64,000 bases of DNA. It comes from Methylocystis echinoides (lineage in GTDB: Bacteria; Pseudomonadota; Alphaproteobacteria; Rhizobiales; Beijerinckiaceae). Under the pieces are notes generated by a model that worked only from the letters and a program-made list of their open reading frames with translations, ran no database searches and had not been told where the DNA came from. Below, piece after piece: positions 56,732 to 64,000 of the stretch. Position numbers and translations under genes: made by a program. The stretch spans positions 1,626,501 through 1,690,500 of the forward strand of contig NZ_CP156084.1 of assembly GCF_040687965.1 (NCBI RefSeq). Direction: 5' to 3'. The stretch's first letter is position 1, and every line of letters begins with the position of its first letter.

Positions 56732-58462
56732 ATGTTCACAAATTCCATCAGACGAAAAATCATGGGCATCGCCCTGGCGTTGATCGTGCTGATGGCGCTG
56801 ACCTCGGTCCTGTCTCTCGTCATGGTGCGCCGCGTCGGCGACCGCTTCGATGAGCTCACGGCGGTCCATGTCCCGGCTTATGGCAGTCTGGCGCGGGCGC
56901 ATATCAGATCGCTGGAGCGGGCGCTGGCGCTGCGTCGCTTAGTCATCGAAACGCTGGCGCCCACGCTGGACGCGACCAATTTCGAGGAGACGAAGAAGAC
57001 CTTCCTCGCCAAGGGACTCGAGGTCGAGCGCGAGGTCGCTGCGGCCCGCGCGTCAATGGCGGCTCTGATCGGCGAGGGCGGCAGCTTCGAGGATCAAAAG
57101 GCCTTCGTGCGGCTCGACAGCCGCCTCGAGGCGCTGATGACTGGGCCGCGTCGCTTTCTCAACGAGGAAATCGCCCGGCTCCTCGCCGCGATAGAGGCCA
57201 AAGACCAGCGCGCCGTCGCCGACGGCCTCGTGCGCGTCGATCATCTGCGCGACGAAGTGAACGCTCAGTTCGAGGCCATTCGCGCCGAGATGCTCGTGCT
57301 TCTGCGCGCCGACGGCAGGGCGACGCTGGAGACGCAGCAGCACGTCATGTGGGTCGCGGCCGTCGTCACCCTGCTCGCGGCGGCGCTCGGCGTTGTCTTC
57401 TCGACGCTGGTGAGCGACGGCGTCACGGGCCCGGTGCGGCGTCTGCTGGAAGGCGCGCGCGCGGTCGAAGCCGGGCGGCTCGACCACGAGGTGGCGGTCA
57501 CGACCCATGACGAGATCGGCCACCTTACCCATGCCTTCAACCAGATGGTCGAGCAGCTGCGCCAGAAGGCGCGCATTCTCGACACTTTCGGCCATTACGT
57601 CGATCCGCGCGTGGTGCAGGGGCTGATCGACAGGTCTGCGCTCGGCGCCGACGGCCAGCGCCGCGTCATGACCGTGCTGTTCTGCGACGTCGCGGGCTTC
57701 ACCGGCACGAGCGAACGCATGACGCCGCAGGGCCTCGTCAAAATTCTAAACAGCTATTTTTCGACGATGTCGGCGCCGATCCGCGAGAACGACGGCGTCA
57801 TCGACAAATATATCGGCGACGCGATCATGGCCTATTGGGGCCCGCCCTTCCATGCGGATGGCGACCAGACGCAGCTCGCCTGCGTCGCCGCCGCCGCGAT
57901 GCTCGAGCGGCTCGAAAGCCTGCGGGCGAGCTTTCCGGAGCTCCTCGGCATGCGCAGCGCCCCCATCTCCTTCGACATACGCATCGGCGTCGCGACGGGG
58001 GAGGCGCTCGTCGGCAGCATCGGCTCCGAGCACATGATGAATTACACCGTCGTCGGCGACACGGTGAATTTCGCGTCGCGTCTGGAAGGCGCCTGCAAAC
58101 ATTATGGCGTGCGCGCGCTCGTCTGCGAGAGAACGGCGCGCGCGGCCGACGCCGTCGTCGAAACGCGGGAGATCGACCTCGTCGCCCTGGCCGGTCAGGA
58201 GAAGCCGGAACGCATCTTCGAAATCATGGGACGCAAGGGCGCTCTCTCGGCGGAGCAATCGGCGCTGCGGACGCGCTTTGCCGAGGGGCTCGTCGCCTAT
58301 CGCGCCGGAGACTGGGACGCGGCGCGCTCCGCCTTTACAGCCGGTCTTTGCGCCGCGCCAGCAGACGGCCCGTCGCATCTCTTTCTGCGCAGGCTCGAGC
58401 AGATGTCGGCGGCGGCGCCCGCAGACGCCTGGGACGGCGCCTGGCGCCTCGATGAGAAATAG
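56732..58462 (+). CDS. membrane-bound class III adenylate/guanylate cyclase
   Basis: A 576-residue cyclase. Two membrane helices (about residues 10-32 and 200-225) flank a periplasmic helical sensor domain. A HAMP linker follows (about 225-285, VEAGRLDHEVAVTTHDEIGHL), then the class III catalytic domain (about 305-480). The metal-binding aspartates are in LFCDVAGFTG and KYIGDAIMAYWG, and NYTVVGDTVNFASRLEG contains the transition-state asparagine region. A C-terminal tail of about 60 residues resembles a TPR unit. The substrate-specifying residues suggest cAMP, but this needs assay. ATG 56732 follows GGGGGCC. Confidence 0.88.
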   Translation: MFTNSIRRKIMGIALALIVLMALTSVLSLVMVRRVGDRFDELTAVHVPAYGSLARAHIRSLERALALRRLVIETLAPTLDATNFEETKKTFLAKGLEVEREVAAARASMAALIGEGGSFEDQKAFVRLDSRLEALMTGPRRFLNEEIARLLAAIEAKDQRAVADGLVRVDHLRDEVNAQFEAIRAEMLVLLRADGRATLETQQHVMWVAAVVTLLAAALGVVFSTLVSDGVTGPVRRLLEGARAVEAGRLDHEVAVTTHDEIGHLTHAFNQMVEQLRQKARILDTFGHYVDPRVVQGLIDRSALGADGQRRVMTVLFCDVAGFTGTSERMTPQGLVKILNSYFSTMSAPIRENDGVIDKYIGDAIMAYWGPPFHADGDQTQLACVAAAAMLERLESLRASFPELLGMRSAPISFDIRIGVATGEALVGSIGSEHMMNYTVVGDTVNFASRLEGACKHYGVRALVCERTARAADAVVETREIDLVALAGQEKPERIFEIMGRKGALSAEQSALRTRFAEGLVAYRAGDWDAARSAFTAGLCAAPADGPSHLFLRRLEQMSAAAPADAWDGAWRLDEK

Positions 58463-58520
58463 GCTGCACAGTTTGCTGGCGAAACGCCGCGCGGCGCGCC
58501 GCCGCGCCTGTCGTCCTGGA

Positions 58521-58730
58521 TCACGCGTCGATCCGCGCGAAACGCGCCCGCCGCTCCAGATTGATCGGCCGCAGAGCGCGACGCGCGTCGCCCCAGGCCG
58601 TCCGGTCGCCGTCGCCGAAGGGCGGAAGGGCAAGAGGTTGCAACGTCTTCTTGGGTCTGGAGGGATTGGCGCTGAGGCGCATGATCGACGTGCGCGTGAT
58701 GGAGTCGGCCGTCCTGGGCTTGTCGAGCAT
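58521..58730 (-). CDS. small basic protein, unknown
   Basis: A 69-residue basic protein (many Arg, with SIMRLSANPSRPKKTLQP and INLERRARFARIDA). GGGAGGAGGA precedes ATG 58730 at good spacing, which is the best reason to call it a gene. No membrane segment or signal peptide is seen. I recognise no family. It lies in the 435-bp space between the cyclase and the DUF3309 gene; the remainder of that space (58731-58897) shows no convincing feature. Confidence 0.45.
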   Translation of the reverse strand: MLDKPRTADSITRTSIMRLSANPSRPKKTLQPLALPPFGDGDRTAWGDARRALRPINLERRARFARIDA

Positions 58731-58897
58731 TGCGTCGTCCTCCTCCCGGCGCAACGTCGCGCCGCACGACAACCTTGCTTATCTCGTGCCAGATTGCGCA
58801 GCCGTTTTCGGCCGATAGCCGCGCAGGCGAAACGCGCCGGCGACAAACGGCCGCATGGCTGCCTGCGCCTGTCGCGTAATCCCGAGCTGACCGCAGG

Positions 58898-59053
58898 CTA
58901 CAGGCGGCCGAGCAGCGCGAGGACGAGAACGATGGCGAGAACCGCGCCCACGACGCCGCCGGGGCCATAGCCCCACTCGGCGCTATAAGGCCAGGTCGGC
59001 AGTGAGCCGATGAGCAGCAGGATCAGCAGAACAACCAGAACCGTCGAGAGCAT
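58898..59053 (-). CDS. DUF3309 small membrane protein
   Basis: A 51-residue hydrophobic protein of the DUF3309 family. Two short helices (TVLVVLLILLLIGSLP and GVVGAVLAIVLVLALLG) flank the conserved WPYSAEWGYGPGG turn. Such proteins are common and often multi-copy in Hyphomicrobiales, with no known function; some have been linked to stress conditions. AGGAGAA precedes ATG 59053. It is transcribed in the same direction as the exported small protein at 59137, 83 bp away. Confidence 0.8.
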   Translation of the reverse strand: MLSTVLVVLLILLLIGSLPTWPYSAEWGYGPGGVVGAVLAIVLVLALLGRL

Positions 59054-59136
59054 GGGCGTTTCTCCTAAAGCGGGCGGCCGCCGACCGGCGCAGCCCCCGC
59101 GCACGTCCGGCGTCCCTTGAACGCACGCGGCGCCTG

Positions 59137-59352
59137 TCAGCAGGTCCACACCCACTGCGCCCGCGGATAGTCGAATTGCCAGCAAATTCCCGGGGTGGCG
59201 TAGCCATAGACGCCGCTCCAGTCGCGGCGCATGTGCCGCCAATGCCCGCCGTAGCGCTGAACGTTGCCGAGCTGCCTTTCGCTTTCGTCCGCCTGGACCG
59301 GCGCGGCGAGAAGGAAAGGCGCGACGGCGGCGATGATCATGATCTTGTGCAT
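59137..59352 (-). CDS. small exported protein
   Basis: A 71-residue protein with a signal peptide (residues 1-21, IIAAVAPFLLAAPVQAD). The mature part of about 50 residues is rich in aromatic residues and Arg (GGHWRHMRRDWSGVYGY, QFDYPRAQWVWTC) and has two cysteines that may form one disulphide. It is predicted to be periplasmic. I do not recognise a named family. GGAGG precedes ATG 59352. It is divergent from the gene at 59461. Confidence 0.65.
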   Translation of the reverse strand: MHKIMIIAAVAPFLLAAPVQADESERQLGNVQRYGGHWRHMRRDWSGVYGYATPGICWQFDYPRAQWVWTC

Positions 59353-59460
59353 GACGGCCTCCTTCGAGGCGAGGCGGTGCGCCTTCCTCGGTCACGGAGC
59401 TGGCCTTTCCGAGCCAACCATGGCGATCTATCTGGAGGAGGCGCACAGCGGAGCAAGGCC

Positions 59461-59967
59461 ATGTCGAGCAAGTCAGATTTTAGCCCGTCCGAATGGAAGA
59501 AGCTGGTCCAGTCGCCCTTGCTCGCGGGCTATGCGGTGAGCGCCGCCGATCCGAGCGGCTTCATCGGCTTGCTGCAGGAGGCCTTCGCGGCCGCGCGCAT
59601 GCTCGCTGAGGCGCGCGCCGGGGCGGGCGACGCGCTGATCAAGAGCGTGGCCGAAGAGCTGCTCACGTCGAGCGGCCGCGCCGATGCGCGGGAAGGCGTG
59701 CGCACGATCGTTCAGGGCGCCGGTCTCGACGAGATCAAGCCTCGTGCGCTCGACGCCCTTCATCAAGTCGCCGCCGTCCTCGACGCGAAGGCCGGCGAGC
59801 ATGCCGCCCCGTTCAAGTCATGGCTTCTCGACATCGCCCGCAAGGTCGCCGAAGCCGGACTCGAAGACACGTTTCTGGGCTTCGGCGGCATACGCATGAG
59901 CGAGACGGAAAAGGCGACGCTCGCGGAAATCACTCAGACGCTCGGTCTGGACGCGCCCGCCGCCTGA
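59461..59967 (+). CDS. soluble helical protein, unknown
   Basis: A 168-residue, largely helical cytosolic protein rich in Ala and Glu. It has no signal peptide or membrane segment. WKKLVQSPLLAGYAVSAADPSG at the start and GIRMSETEKATLAEITQTLG at the end look conserved-like, and I recall similar proteins annotated only as hypothetical in alphaproteobacteria. ATG 59461 is preceded by GGAG at slightly long spacing. It stands alone between a divergent small gene and a 181-bp gap. Confidence 0.6.
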   Translation: MSSKSDFSPSEWKKLVQSPLLAGYAVSAADPSGFIGLLQEAFAAARMLAEARAGAGDALIKSVAEELLTSSGRADAREGVRTIVQGAGLDEIKPRALDALHQVAAVLDAKAGEHAAPFKSWLLDIARKVAEAGLEDTFLGFGGIRMSETEKATLAEITQTLGLDAPAA

Positions 59968-60116
59968 CGCGATCGGGCTGGCGAGCGCCGCGGCGGCTTT
60001 GACCGCATGGCGCCGCTTGCAATCACTCCGGGGAAAAACAGTTGTACTTGCGTGCGCCGCCGCGCGCAGTCGCTGTGAGACGTGCGCCCGCTCACATCGG
60101 GGGCGCGCCCGACTCG

Positions 60117-60132
60117 TTAATAAGAGGTTAAC
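60117..60132. promoter_or_regulatory. CtrA-type box before a 43-residue protein gene
   Basis: TTAA (60117-60120), seven bases, TTAAC (60128-60132): a perfect TTAA-N7-TTAAC. It lies only 16 bp before the start codon at 60149, directly upstream of the ribosome binding site. Confidence 0.5.
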
Positions 60133-60148
60133 GAGAAGGAGAGAGCAG

Positions 60149-60280
60149 ATGAAAGCGATCCTCGCCACGGGCCTTTTTGGAGCTGTCGCCATTGCGGTGA
60201 TGACGGAGGTGATGAACGTCGTCGTGACCTTCACGGCCCTGCAGCATGCGGCCTCCTATAATTCCTGGATGTCGATGTGA
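60149..60280 (+). CDS. 43-residue membrane microprotein
   Basis: A 43-residue protein with one hydrophobic helix (ILATGLFGAVAIAVMTEVMNVVV) and a short polar tail. It could be a single-pass membrane microprotein or a secreted peptide. GAAGGAGA precedes ATG 60149 at ideal spacing, and a CtrA-type box lies just upstream, so expression is plausible. No family is recognised. The next gene starts 48 bp later on the same strand and might share its transcript. Confidence 0.55.
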   Translation: MKAILATGLFGAVAIAVMTEVMNVVVTFTALQHAASYNSWMSM

Positions 60281-60327
60281 CCCTTTGAGGTTAAAGTCGC
60301 GCCCGGAAGCCATGGGGCGGGAGCGCG

Positions 60328-61014
60328 ATGAGCTCAAGATCGTTTTTTTCAGTCATAACGATATCGACGCTTGTGTTCGTTTCCGCCGCGACGGCGCAGC
60401 CTCAGTCCTGGCCGGACAGCTTTCTGTCGCGCGTCGAAATTCTTGCGCTGATCCAGACGCTGAACGCTGAGCTTTTGACGGCGCGCAGCGCAACCGCAAC
60501 CCTCGAAAGCTGGTGCGCGGCTCACAAAATGGCGCCCGAGCCGAAGATTGTGGCGCGGCGGGTCGCCGGTCCCGAAGTGTCTGCAAGCGCGGAAATTCGC
60601 CAGCGCCTGCGCTTGGAGGCCGGCGAGCCGGTCAAATATCGGCGCGTCGCGCTGATGTGCGGCGACCATGTGCTTTCCGAGGCCGAGAACTGGTATGCGC
60701 CCGGCCGGCTCACCGAGGACATGAACCGAACGCTGGAGACGACCGAGACGCCCTTCGGAAAGGCGGTGGCGGCTCTCCAGCCCTTCCGGCGCACGATCGA
60801 AGCGACGACGCGCTGGTCGCCCTTGCCCGCAGGGTGGGAGCTCGCGGCCCCGGCGGCGCCCACCCGGATGTCGGGCGCGCTCGCCCTCCCGCATGAGCTC
60901 TTCGAGCACAAGGCGGTGCTCTACACGGCCGAGCAGAAGCCGTTTTCCGAAGTGCATGAGCACTACACGAATGAAATTCTCAACTTTGCCGTCGCGCCAG
61001 CGGGCGGGGGCTAG
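60328..61014 (+). CDS. exported chorismate-lyase-like (UbiC/UTRA fold) protein
   Basis: A 228-residue protein with a signal peptide (residues 1-23, FSVITISTLVFVSAATAQ). The mature part resembles chorismate-pyruvate lyases: RRVAGPEV, RLRLEAGEPVKYRRVALMCG, LSEAENWYAPGRLT, and HELFEHKAVLYTAEQKPFSEVHEHYT, where Arg and Glu residues correspond to the UbiC product site. UbiC itself is cytosolic and makes 4-hydroxybenzoate for ubiquinone, so an exported form is odd. I infer a periplasmic protein that binds or processes a related aromatic or another ligand. GGGAGCG precedes the ATG. Confidence 0.65.
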   Translation: MSSRSFFSVITISTLVFVSAATAQPQSWPDSFLSRVEILALIQTLNAELLTARSATATLESWCAAHKMAPEPKIVARRVAGPEVSASAEIRQRLRLEAGEPVKYRRVALMCGDHVLSEAENWYAPGRLTEDMNRTLETTETPFGKAVAALQPFRRTIEATTRWSPLPAGWELAAPAAPTRMSGALALPHELFEHKAVLYTAEQKPFSEVHEHYTNEILNFAVAPAGGG

Positions 61015-61091
61015 TCGAACGTCGCCTGGCGCGTACGGAGCCCGAGCTGTGCTATCTTGTGCAGACGACGATTTAACACGATGGGTCGCCC

Positions 61092-61868
61092 ATGACGGAC
61101 CAATGGTTTTACGCGGAGGCCGGCGAAACGGTCGGGCCGGTGTCGGCGGAAGCGCTGGCGCGGCGGATTGCCCTGGCCCAGGACGAGCCCCATTTCGTCT
61201 GGGCGCCCGGCATGCCGGAATGGGTCGACGGCCGCAGCTTGCCGCAATTCGCGCCCGATCCCGCCCCGCCTGCCGCCGCCTTGCTCGCGCGCTCCAGCGC
61301 CGCGCGCGCGGGCGCCGACGCCCCCTCTACGACCGCCCCTGGCTCCAGAAAACGAAAGCTCATGCAGCGCGCGCGGCATGAGCTCGTCGCCTATATCTCC
61401 GTGTCGACCTATCTGATGGTCTGGTTTTTTGCGCTGTTGTTCTACAAATCGGCGGTCCTGCGCACGGTTGGCGTTGAATTCGCGCCGGTTGGGGTCGCCG
61501 TCGTCAAGGCGCTGATTCTCGGCAAGTTCATCTTGGTTCTCGAGGCCGTGAAACTCGGGGAGAAGCAAGGAAGCCACGCGATCCTGCTGACCCAGATCGT
61601 GAGCAAGGCGCTCATCTTTACGGTCGCGTTGGTGATCTTGAGCATTGTCGAGGAGATCGTCGTCGGCCATTTTCACGGGCGCGGCGTTCATGAGGCTATG
61701 AGCGAGATCGCCGGCGGCTCGCTCTGGCAGCTCTTCGCCAGCGGCCTGCTGCTTTTTCTGGTGCTGCTTCCCTATCTCGCCTTCCGCCGGATGGCGCAGG
61801 AAATCGGCGAACTGCCCGAGATCCTGTTCACGCGCCGCAGCCTGGAGAAGGGCTCGCAAGAGGCGTAG
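61092..61868 (+). CDS. GYF_2/DUF4339-like protein with C-terminal membrane domain
   Basis: A 258-residue protein. Residues 1-55 form a GYF_2-type domain (WFYAEAGETVGPVSAEAL and FVWAPGMPEWVDG), a small module for peptide contacts. A Pro/Ala linker follows, then a membrane part with four helices: LVAYISVSTYLMVWFFALLF, VAVVKALILGKFILVLEAV, LIFTVALVILSIVEEIVVG and LFASGLLLFLVLLPYLAF. The cytosolic N-terminal domain probably recruits a partner to the membrane. The function is unknown. The start at ATG 61092 begins right at the domain, without a strong ribosome binding site. Confidence 0.75.
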   Translation: MTDQWFYAEAGETVGPVSAEALARRIALAQDEPHFVWAPGMPEWVDGRSLPQFAPDPAPPAAALLARSSAARAGADAPSTTAPGSRKRKLMQRARHELVAYISVSTYLMVWFFALLFYKSAVLRTVGVEFAPVGVAVVKALILGKFILVLEAVKLGEKQGSHAILLTQIVSKALIFTVALVILSIVEEIVVGHFHGRGVHEAMSEIAGGSLWQLFASGLLLFLVLLPYLAFRRMAQEIGELPEILFTRRSLEKGSQEA

Positions 61869-62013
61869 CCTTCTTGCAAGGGAGACCGCGACGACCGCCC
61901 GGCGAACGCCTCGGGGCGTTGCTTGCAATCGCTCGCCACATCTGTAAATTCCGGCAAGGCTTTGGCCGCGCGCGCGGATTGCCGGTCTCTTTCCCTGGAT
62001 TTTGTGCCCATCG

Positions 62014-63264
62014 ATGAAAAACAGGCTTATGGCTGTTCTCGCCGTCCTTCTCTCGACGGCAGTTGGTCTCGCGCTCGCCGAGGCGGCTTTTCGCTACATC
62101 TTGCCGCCGGTCCCCGGCAGCGAGGGCTCCGTCGCCGAATATATTGCGACCGCGCAGCGAAATCCCGGGGCGCCGCGCCTGTTTCCAGCGGGCTACACAG
62201 CCGTTTTCGACATCAGAGGTCTGTACCCGGACGCCAATAAGGTCGATTTCAAGATCGGACCGAGCCGTTTCATCCCGCCAGATCCCGCCGAGGGCGCAAA
62301 GCATAAGGTGCTGTTCCTGGGAGGCAGCGTCACGGAAGGCATCTTTCTGTCGCCCGAGCAACGATGGCCGGCGCGCCTGAACGACGCCGGACAAATCGCG
62401 ACCTATAACGCGTCCATGTCGCAGGCCGGGGTGCTGTCGCATTTTCCGACGGTGAGATATCTCGCCGAGCGCGGCGATCGGTTCGACCTCGTGGTCCTGG
62501 CGACAAATCACAATGACGCGAGCTGGTCGCGGCGCTTGGCGGAAATTGGTTTTCGATATGATCCGGCCCAGTTCCCTGCGGGCTCCGTTGAAATCTTCAA
62601 GCGGGAATTCGAACAGGCGCTCAGACCGGAGACGACCTCGTTGCGCACCGTGGCGTGGCTGCGTCATTTGATCCGCGTCGCAAGACTCAGCAATGCGTCG
62701 ACAGCGCAGGACGCCGGCGCGTCGTCGCCGCATTCGATCGTCGTCGACGGACTGCGCCTCAGCCAGAACGGCACGCAGCTCCTCCCGCGCGTTCCCTTGA
62801 AAGACTGCGACGGCGCCGATGCGCCGGACCGGATTTCCGCCAGACTATACGAGGAATGGAAGGAAATTTTTCCGAAGTTCCGGCAGGAGGTCAAAGATCT
62901 CCTCGGCGCGGATTTGCTGGTTGTGAGCGAGCCGGGCGCATTCTCGGCGCCGAGCGAAAGCTTCTATGGAAGCGATCTGCGAGTCTTTCTGACGTGTAAG
63001 ACCGCGGAAGGGGTTCGGGCCATCGATCTGAAGGATGCGGCCGCCTCCGAACGCGCGCGCGCCCGTCTCTATCTCGACGCAGCGCGTATGGCGGGCGCGG
63101 AAACCTTCGATCTCGCCTCGGCCATGGCTCCCGTCGCCGACGGGCCGCAGGGCGGTTCCTATTTCTTCGATTCCATCCATCCCACGCCGAAGGGCGCCGA
63201 AAAATTCGCCGAACTGCTGCGGCCAGTCCTCAAACAGGCTCTCGATCGCGCACAGCGCGACTGA
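62014..63264 (+). CDS. membrane-anchored SGNH/GDSL-type hydrolase
   Basis: A 416-residue protein. A signal peptide or anchor helix (residues 4-25, LMAVLAVLLSTAVGLALAEAAF) is followed by an SGNH-type hydrolase domain: block I FLGGSVTEG with the likely catalytic Ser, an ATNHN block III-like site, and the C-terminal DSIHPTPKG with the Asp-x-x-His pair. Such proteins often deacetylate or acylate exported polysaccharides. It is predicted to face the periplasm. ATG 62014 lies at the start of the anchor. It ends before a bidirectional hairpin. Confidence 0.75.
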   Translation: MKNRLMAVLAVLLSTAVGLALAEAAFRYILPPVPGSEGSVAEYIATAQRNPGAPRLFPAGYTAVFDIRGLYPDANKVDFKIGPSRFIPPDPAEGAKHKVLFLGGSVTEGIFLSPEQRWPARLNDAGQIATYNASMSQAGVLSHFPTVRYLAERGDRFDLVVLATNHNDASWSRRLAEIGFRYDPAQFPAGSVEIFKREFEQALRPETTSLRTVAWLRHLIRVARLSNASTAQDAGASSPHSIVVDGLRLSQNGTQLLPRVPLKDCDGADAPDRISARLYEEWKEIFPKFRQEVKDLLGADLLVVSEPGAFSAPSESFYGSDLRVFLTCKTAEGVRAIDLKDAAASERARARLYLDAARMAGAETFDLASAMAPVADGPQGGSYFFDSIHPTPKGAEKFAELLRPVLKQALDRAQRD

Positions 63265-63270
63265 CGCGCA

Positions 63271-63296
63271 GGAGGCCGCCTTGTCGGGCGGCCTCC
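63271..63296. terminator. bidirectional hairpin between convergent genes
   Basis: A perfect 10-bp stem GGAGGCCGCC (63271-63280) / GGCGGCCTCC (63287-63296) with a 6-nt loop. No T-tract follows, so it may need Rho or act as a stabiliser of both transcript ends. Confidence 0.5.
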
Positions 63297-63319
63297 AAGA
63301 CGACGTTGCCTGAGGCAGC

Positions 63320-63994
63320 CTACTTGCGCATAAAGCTGATGACCGTGGCGCTCAGCGTGCCGCCGGTCAATATGATCGTGGCGCCGAGAACCAGCAGGGC
63401 GGCGAGGTTGAGCGTCAAGTCATTCGGCGCGCCGGCGAGAGCGATGACGCCCAGGACAATCGCCGTCAGACCCGCGACCGCCTGCAGCCCAGCGGATCCG
63501 GAGGCCATTTCGCTGGCGATGATCTCGCCGCCGCCGTGGGTGGCGGCGCCCGGCTGCCGTCTCGACGCCCGGCGCATCGCATAGAGCCGCCAGACGGCGT
63601 TACTGCTCAGGAGCAGGGCCGTCCCGTAGGCGATCACGGCGACGGGCGTCAGCGTGCCGGACTGAATGCCGAGCAAGGCGAGGATACCCAGAACGATTCC
63701 CGCTGCGCCCACCAGGAATACCGTGACGAGGCTGTTGCCGCCGAAGGAGTCGGCGGAAGCCTCGTCCATCTCCGCCGGAAACGTCACCTGAGCGTATTCG
63801 GAAACCATCGCCCCGCCCTGAATGAGAAGCGCGACCCCGAAGACAATTGTCGCGACCGCGCTCAGAGGCCCGGGCGCAATGTTGACGAGCCCGCAAATCG
63901 CGAGGACAACGGTGGCCACGCCGCCAACCGCGTCGATGAGCCCGCCGTACGCCGCCGCATTTTCAGCCGTTATGGCATCTCTGGTGAGAGACAT
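63320..63994 (-). CDS. multi-pass membrane protein, unknown
   Basis: A 224-residue protein with about six hydrophobic helices arranged as two similar halves. The first is VVLAICGLVNIAP, VATIVFGVALLIQGGAMVSEY and VFLVGAAGIVLGILALLGI; the second is LQAVAGLTAIVLGVIALAG and AALLVLGATIILTGGTLSATVI. A soluble loop rich in Gly and Arg joins them. Repeated GVxALAG-type turns suggest internal duplication. I recognise no family. The start codon ATG 63994 is six bases from the window edge, so its ribosome binding site and promoter cannot be seen. Confidence 0.65.
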   Translation of the reverse strand: MSLTRDAITAENAAAYGGLIDAVGGVATVVLAICGLVNIAPGPLSAVATIVFGVALLIQGGAMVSEYAQVTFPAEMDEASADSFGGNSLVTVFLVGAAGIVLGILALLGIQSGTLTPVAVIAYGTALLLSSNAVWRLYAMRRASRRQPGAATHGGGEIIASEMASGSAGLQAVAGLTAIVLGVIALAGAPNDLTLNLAALLVLGATIILTGGTLSATVISFMRK

Positions 63995-64000
63995 CGCGCA

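Overview
The window is high-GC (roughly two-thirds G+C by eye), gene-dense chromosomal DNA from an alphaproteobacterium. Several independent markers point to the order Hyphomicrobiales (Rhizobiales): a CcrM-type GANTC methyltransferase next to rnhB, a NepR/EcfG/PhyR general stress response module, homospermidine synthase, an Omp25-like porin, and many small alphaproteobacterial families. Crotonyl-CoA carboxylase/reductase, ethylmalonyl-CoA mutase and malyl-CoA lyase show an ethylmalonyl-CoA pathway, which fits a C1/C2-using methylotroph such as a Methylocystaceae member. That placement is inference. No rRNA, tRNA, CRISPR array, prophage or intact insertion sequence was seen.

Layout. 0-7.5 kb: truncated aas, a CHAD-domain protein, homospermidine synthase, a radical SAM protein preceded by two 37-bp hairpin repeats, then rnhB and ccrM. 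7.6-15.8 kb: uppP, an oxalate/formate-type transporter, ecm and ccr diverging around a DUF2267 gene, and a degenerate uracil-DNA glycosylase-like gene. 15.8-21.5 kb: ispG, dnaJ-like cbpA, a ClpX-type zinc-finger/HTH regulator with an operator-like palindrome, mntH, and a histidine-phosphatase/Nudix fusion. 21.6-31 kb: pdxH and small envelope genes, mcl, two transporters, an FKBP isomerase and an adenosine/sugar kinase. 31-41 kb: an outer-membrane barrel with a CtrA-like box, a GDP-deoxyhexose and glycosyltransferase operon, a LOG-family gene, yebC, a TetR regulator, a rhodanese remnant, a glutathione transferase and an SDR.

41-51.8 kb: the ilv genes (large subunit, small subunit, ilvC) behind a 16-codon Leu/Val-rich leader peptide and terminator, then two tandem double-NTF2-fold paralogues, a PhzF protein, a Nudix-like protein, a fused aroK-aroB and a CorC/CNNM-type protein. 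51.8-55.8 kb: HWE histidine kinase, ecfG, nepR, phyR and dps, with three EcfG-type promoter candidates. 55.8-64 kb: an adenylate cyclase, several very small proteins, and a run of poorly known envelope genes (exported chorismate-lyase-like protein, GYF-like membrane protein, SGNH hydrolase, membrane protein).

How the parts fit: ccr, ecm and mcl supply the distinctive steps of acetyl-CoA assimilation; the ilv block makes branched-chain amino acids under probable attenuation; the 52-56 kb block is a stress-response circuit with a likely target (dps) beside it. The most interesting points are the ilv leader, the EcfG promoter set, two perfect TTAA-N7-TTAAC CtrA-type boxes, the zinc-finger regulator with its triple half-site, the phosphatase-Nudix fusion, the double-NTF2 pair, and the 60-64 kb envelope cluster.
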